DNA from: Candidatus Nanohaloarchaea archaeon
Lineage (GTDB): Archaea > EX4484-52 > DAOVKX01
DNA: 7,590 bases
Reading direction: 5' to 3'
Assembly: GCA_030631505.1 (NCBI GenBank)
Contig: DAOVKX010000047.1
Location: 1-7,590, forward strand
Below are positions 4,919 through 7,590 of this stretch, piece by piece. Position numbers and translations under genes: made by a program. The stretch's first letter is position 1. Each line of letters opens with the position of its first letter. The notes below the pieces were generated by a model. The model saw only the letters and a program-made list of their open reading frames with translations, was not told where the DNA came from and did no database searches.

Positions 4919-5368
4919 TTATTTTTTTGATTGTTTCTTTTTCAGTGCAGGGCCTCCATGCCTGAATGAAGATTTCGTCTTCTGTCCCCTGACTGTAAGT
5001 CCTTTTTCATGCCTTATACCCCTATAGGACCTGATTTTTTTCAGTCTGTTAAGGTTGTCTCTTAACAGAACCTGCAGTTCTGAACCTGTAATGTGTAAAT
5101 TTTCACCGCTTTCATAATCCTTTTGCCTGTTAAGCATATACGAAGGTATTCCATAGTTACCAGGATCACTGATTATATCTTCCAGTTTCTTGATTTCATT
5201 TTCACTTAATTCAGACACTTTTTTGTTTTCATTTATATCTGACACCTGTACAATGTTCTTCGCAAGATTATAGCCAACTCCCTTTATTTTAGTTAGCGCT
5301 ACCGCTATTTTTTTATTTCCTCTTAAATCAGCACCTTGTACTCTTACTATTTGTTCTCCATCACTCAT
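4919..5368 (-). CDS. rps13: 30S ribosomal protein uS13
   Basis: From MSDGEQIVRVQGADLRGNKK the protein is 149 residues, the normal archaeal uS13 length. It has the helix-hairpin-helix-like ALTKIKGVGYNLAKNI (about 18-33), and RLKKIRSYRGIRHEKGLTVR with GQKTKSS near the C-terminus. The subunit sits in the head and contacts the P-site tRNA and the inter-subunit bridge. The frame is open to 5419, but that extension overlaps the 3' exon and intron of tRNA-Ser. The ATG at 5368 has AAAGGTGAAAAA just upstream and is the true start. The gene starts 15 nt after the tRNA 3' end, so its leader is freed when the tRNA is cut out. Confidence 0.96.
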   Translation of the reverse strand: MSDGEQIVRVQGADLRGNKKIAVALTKIKGVGYNLAKNIVQVSDINENKKVSELSENEIKKLEDIISDPGNYGIPSYMLNRQKDYESGENLHITGSELQVLLRDNLNRLKKIRSYRGIRHEKGLTVRGQKTKSSFRHGGPALKKKQSKK

Positions 5369-5397
5369 TTTTTCACCTTTGAACGCTGAGGGCAGGA

Positions 5398-5587
5398 CAC
5401 TCACAAACTGCAAAACCATATCGCTTTATTAAAATAATTGGTAATTCTTTTATTCTAAAATCACCAACTGCAAAATTGGGCTTGAGCGCAAAGCGCGAAA
5501 CCCAAAAAGCACCGGCTTCTAAAAAACGCAGAGTGTTTTTTGGAAACCAAAAATTGCTCGCAATTTTTTAGTTGATTTTGCAGCCGT
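5398..5587 (-). other. tRNA-Ser T-loop intron (59/60), 190 nt
   Basis: The BHB has outer helix GCAGG/CCTGC, central helix TTCA/TGAG with one G-U pair, and bulges AAA and TGT. The inner helix pairs CGGCTGCAAAATC with GGTTTTGCAGTTTG, ten consecutive pairs from CTGCAAAATC. The intron carries hairpin AAAAATTG-CGAG-CAATTTTT (5549-5568), a second AAAAAAC...GTTTTTT stem (5521-5541), a GCGC-TTT-GCGC hairpin (5486-5496) and the AGTTGGTGATT/AATTACCAATT stem. It shares modules with the tRNA-His and tRNA-Leu(UAA) introns. Confidence 0.87.
5475..5504. repeat. 30-bp block shared by two tRNA introns (tRNA-Ser copy)
   Basis: This block is identical to 672-701 in the tRNA-His intron, and similarity continues to about 5437. 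The two tRNAs themselves are unrelated, so the sharing belongs to the introns. Confidence 0.9.
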
Positions 5588-5677
5588 TTTGAACCTGCGC
5601 GGATTATAAAACCCACTGGATCTCAAGTCCAGCGCTTTTAACCTGGCTCAGCCACCTCAGCACAATAAATTTGAAGT

Positions 5678-5893
5678 TTAATCCTTGATTATATTATGTT
5701 TGAAACTTACTTTTTTGGCTTTTTCCAACGGCCATATATCATCAATTATCATATCCGGGATGTTTTTATCCAAAACTGGGTAGGCAATTTTACATTCATT
5801 GCAGATTAAAAAATCACCACTCCTTAGGGCAGGCGATTTGCATTTAAGGCATGCTATTATTTTTAATAAGTCCTTTTTTACCATATAAACCAT
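5678..5893 (-). CDS. Trm112-like zinc-ribbon protein
   Basis: The 71-residue protein resembles the Trm112 (DUF343) family. It starts DLLKIIACLKCKSPALRSGD, then CNECKIAYPVLDKNIPDMI. The two CxxC pairs (about Cys15/18 and Cys31/34) form a zinc ribbon, and the YPV...IPDM stretch is the family hallmark. Trm112 proteins activate and stabilise SAM-dependent methyltransferases that modify tRNA, rRNA and release factor. Which partner is used here cannot be told. The start may be 5893 or the in-frame ATG at 5884; GGTGG lies about 12 nt upstream of the first. It follows cbf5 by 10 nt and precedes tRNA-Ser, in an RNA-modification context. Confidence 0.8.
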   Translation of the reverse strand: MVYMVKKDLLKIIACLKCKSPALRSGDFLICNECKIAYPVLDKNIPDMIIDDIWPLEKAKKVSFKHNIIKD

Positions 5894-5903
5894 TTCTGGA
5901 CTA

Positions 5904-6872
5904 TTACCACCGTTTAGGGTACGTCTGGGTGTTTATCACCACTCTGCTGATTTTTGCGACAACACCTTGTTTTTTCTCTGCCATCTCTTCACTTTTCATA
6001 CTGGAGTTACCAAGTGCAACAAGTTCACCCTTTAAACTCAGTATAGCGATAAAATCTTCTTTTTCAATATTATTGCTTAGTTTGCACACTCCGCCTGCAT
6101 AAAGCGGTGCGCCATGACAGATTGCTGAAACAGCAGAATCTTTTATTATCAGTTTTTTTAGGTGGTAGACACCCTCTTCCGCCGGCTTTAAAATTGCTCT
6201 TAAATATTTTTCAGTTTTGTCCGTTTTCCAAAATTCGTATGCATCCTTTAAATCATAAAGTGTTACACAGCTCTTTTCGCTAAATGGACCAGCTCTTGTT
6301 CTCCTGAGTTCCTGCATATGCGCATTCACTCCAAGCTCTTTCCCGAAATCAGTGCATAGTTTTCTTATGTATGTTCCTGCCTGAACATCTGCCCGAAAAA
6401 GCACATATTGCCCGTCTATTTCCAAAATGTCAAGGTTGTATATGGTTCTTTGCCTTTTTCTCCGTTTGACTGCTGACATTACAGGTGGTATCTGCGTGAT
6501 AGTTCCCGTGAATTTTTTGGCGGTTTTGCGTATCCGGTCTTCCTCAATCGGCTTATGCAGTTTCATCAGGCAGACATATTCCTTTCCGCTGTTCAAAAGT
6601 GCAGGGATTATTTTTGTTGCGTTGTCTGTTGCTTCAATAAGCACTCCTGTAACTCCGGGATCCAGTGTTCCTGCGTGGCCTGTTTTTTTCGCATGGAGTA
6701 TATTTCTTACCCATGCGCTAACCTGATGTGATGTTGGTCCTTTTGGTTTATCTATTATGACTATGTTGTTTTTTATATATTCATCCATTTTTCGTTCATG
6801 CGGCTTGCAGCCATAGTTGGGGTCTGTTTCACAGCATTCCTTTTCTATTAGTTCATCGTTCATGTAAATCAT
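5904..6872 (-). CDS. cbf5: tRNA/rRNA pseudouridine synthase Cbf5 (TruB family)
   Basis: The 322-residue protein is archaeal Cbf5, the catalytic subunit of H/ACA ribonucleoproteins, which isomerises uridine to pseudouridine in rRNA and can act on tRNA. After an N-terminal TDPNYGCKPHER segment come IIDKPKGPTSHQVSAWVRNI (39-58) and the catalytic motif GHAGTLDPGVTGVL, with the nucleophilic Asp at residue 71. IPPVMSAVKRRKR and AGTYIRKLCTDFG complete the TruB fold. The C-terminal third, from about residue 228 (AILKPAEEGV) onward, is a PUA domain ending TYPKRW. The start at 6872 overlaps rpl14e by 20 nt; the ATG at 6863 is a possible alternative. No guide RNA gene was recognised nearby. Confidence 0.96.
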   Translation of the reverse strand: MIYMNDELIEKECCETDPNYGCKPHERKMDEYIKNNIVIIDKPKGPTSHQVSAWVRNILHAKKTGHAGTLDPGVTGVLIEATDNATKIIPALLNSGKEYVCLMKLHKPIEEDRIRKTAKKFTGTITQIPPVMSAVKRRKRQRTIYNLDILEIDGQYVLFRADVQAGTYIRKLCTDFGKELGVNAHMQELRRTRAGPFSEKSCVTLYDLKDAYEFWKTDKTEKYLRAILKPAEEGVYHLKKLIIKDSAVSAICHGAPLYAGGVCKLSNNIEKEDFIAILSLKGELVALGNSSMKSEEMAEKKQGVVAKISRVVINTQTYPKRW

Positions 6873-7146
6873 TAAATTTAATTCCTGCCTTAAATTTTTT
6901 CAGGAGTTTTACCTTTTTAAGTTCGTCTTCAATTAGTTCATCTGTTGCCTTTTTCTTGATGTTGATTTCGTCTTTGGTCAGTTCAAGATGAACAATATTG
7001 CATCGTTTTCTTTTTATGCCTGTTATTTTTTTAGGTCCGGTAATTTCTGCAAAGGTGTCATCCAGAACCTCTGTGATTACACAGTGTTTTCCTGCGTTTC
7101 TGCCTCGTAATTTCACACAGATTCTCCCTACTTTAGCTATTGACAT
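6853..7146 (-). CDS. rpl14e: 50S ribosomal protein eL14
   Basis: The 97-residue protein has the KOW-type N-terminal domain of eL14: VGRICVKLRGRNAGKHCVIT (6-25), then VLDDTFAEITGPKKITGIKR and CNIVHLELT. A charged helical C-terminus follows. Its length matches archaeal members. The ATG lies inside the end of rpl34e (14-nt overlap), and the stop lies inside the start of cbf5 (20-nt overlap). In many archaea cytidylate kinase (cmk) sits between rpl34e and rpl14e; here it is absent. Confidence 0.95.
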   Translation of the reverse strand: MSIAKVGRICVKLRGRNAGKHCVITEVLDDTFAEITGPKKITGIKRKRCNIVHLELTKDEINIKKKATDELIEDELKKVKLLKKFKAGIKFNDLHER

Positions 7147-7411
7147 TGGTTTCCCTCAGTTTATTTTTAATTTTTTGTTCTGTACATCCAGCACACAAAA
7201 CGCCTCCGAAAACCCTTTGCGGGCGCTTTTTTGTTTTTGCAAGCTTTTTTAATTCTGTCGGGCGCTTTCTTGGAACCCCATGCAGTATGCCGCCGCAGGA
7301 GCTGCATACAGATTTTTTTACTTTTTTACTTTTAAAATGAATTCTGTTGCTTCCGCTAGGCGTTTTCACTTTCTTCTTCTTGAGTGAATGCGACCTGTGT
7401 TGCGGTTTCAT
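7133..7411 (-). CDS. rpl34e: 50S ribosomal protein eL34
   Basis: From MKPQHRSHSLKKKKVKTPSG the protein is 92 residues. It has family features PSGSNRIHFKSKK, the zinc pair CSSCGGILHGVPRKRPTELK (36-55) and a second pair CAGC near residue 75. The frame is open to 7483, but that extension overlaps the end of the upstream membrane-protein gene and does not resemble eL34. The ATG at 7411 overlaps the upstream TAA by one base (TAATG), a coupled start. The neighbour order DUF106-rpl34e-rpl14e-cbf5 is typical of archaea. Confidence 0.94.
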   Translation of the reverse strand: MKPQHRSHSLKKKKVKTPSGSNRIHFKSKKVKKSVCSSCGGILHGVPRKRPTELKKLAKTKKRPQRVFGGVLCAGCTEQKIKNKLRETNVNS

Positions 7412-7590
7412 TACATAACACCGAATATTTTCCTGAACAATATCGTAGTTGGGAATGATACAATAATGTAAAGCCCAAGCCATCCAACCTCACTCCCGAT
7501 TACAGGGAAGCCAAAAGGAAGGGCAACTGCCACATCAGCAAATGAATGTCTCAACCATGCAAATATAGGCAATACAATAACCATAAACAA
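7411..7590 (-). CDS. DUF106 / EMC3-TMCO1 family membrane protein, C-terminal part
   Basis: The last 59 codons of a gene enter from the right edge, in frame from base 7590. The fragment reads LFMVIVLPIFAWLRHSFADV, then LPFGFPVIGSEVGWLGLYII, and ends SFPTTILFRKIFGVM. Two hydrophobic segments and the GWLGLYI...S.P.....RK..GV ending match the C-terminus of archaeal DUF106 proteins, relatives of Oxa1/YidC/EMC3 membrane insertases. The gene commonly lies between secY-adk and rpl34e, which fits. The identification rests on a short fragment plus context. It shares one base with rpl34e. Confidence 0.8.
   Translation of the reverse strand: MFMVIVLPIFAWLRHSFADVAVALPFGFPVIGSEVGWLGLYIIVSFPTTILFRKIFGVM

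Larger units (their letters stand above)
5384..5661 (-). tRNA. tRNA-Ser(UGA), interrupted by a T-loop intron
   Basis: The acceptor GCTGAGG (5661-5655) pairs perfectly with CCTCAGC (5391-5385), and discriminator G73, the serine identity base, is at 5384. The anticodon arm CTGGA-CTTGAGA-TCCAG gives TGA. A long variable arm GGGTT...AATCC follows, as expected for serine. The T stem GCAGG/CCTGC is split at 59/60 by a 190-nt intron, and splicing yields an 88-nt tRNA with T loop TTCAAAT. CCA is not encoded. The gene sits 16 nt after the trm112-like gene and 15 nt before rps13, embedded in the ribosomal-protein operon. Confidence 0.93.

Noticed and set aside
5369..5419. N-terminal extension of rps13
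   Set aside because: It overlaps the tRNA-Ser 3' exon; the ATG at 5368 has a good Shine-Dalgarno and gives the family length.
7412..7483. N-terminal extension of rpl34e
   Set aside because: It lies within the upstream DUF106-type gene in another frame and does not resemble eL34.

Overview
The window is an AT-rich archaeal chromosome segment. The evidence is the 16S rRNA 5' end (ATTCCGGTTGATCC type), archaeal or eukaryote-type ribosomal proteins (L34e, L14e, L18e), RNA polymerase subunits D and N, an archaeal Cbf5, GGTG-type Shine-Dalgarno sites and tRNA genes with bulge-helix-bulge (BHB) introns. The tight packing and the many non-canonical tRNA introns suggest a small-genome, DPANN-like archaeon. 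That placement is inference, because only about 285 nt of 16S is present and it cannot be searched here.

Every supported gene lies on the minus strand, so transcription runs from high to low coordinates. From right to left: the C-terminus of a DUF106/EMC3-type membrane protein, rpl34e, rpl14e, cbf5, a trm112-like gene, tRNA-Ser(UGA), rps13, rps4, rps11, rpoD, tRNA-Leu(UAA), a 140-nt gap with a possible promoter, rpl18e, rpl13, rps9, rpoN, tRNA-Glu(UUC), tRNA-Leu(UAG), tRNA-His(GUG), a 286-nt rRNA leader and the start of 16S rRNA. Protein genes overlap or are separated by 0 to 12 nt. tRNA genes lie 2 to 20 nt from their neighbours. The whole block therefore looks like one or two long transcripts that make ribosomal proteins, polymerase subunits, RNA-modification factors, tRNAs and rRNA together.

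The most striking content is in the tRNAs. All five genes are interrupted, by eight introns in total: four in the T loop (position 59/60), two in the D loop and two in the anticodon loop (37/38). The T-loop introns of His, Ser and Glu start alike and form a long stem next to the BHB that is kept by compensatory changes. His and Ser also share an identical 30-nt block. The Ser intron shares a further hairpin module with the D-loop intron of Leu(UAA), which itself contains a four-way junction with no unpaired linker bases. This looks like a family of related, modular and perhaps mobile tRNA introns. A second oddity is an exact 75-bp direct repeat flanking rps11, which gives S4 the C-terminal tail of S11.
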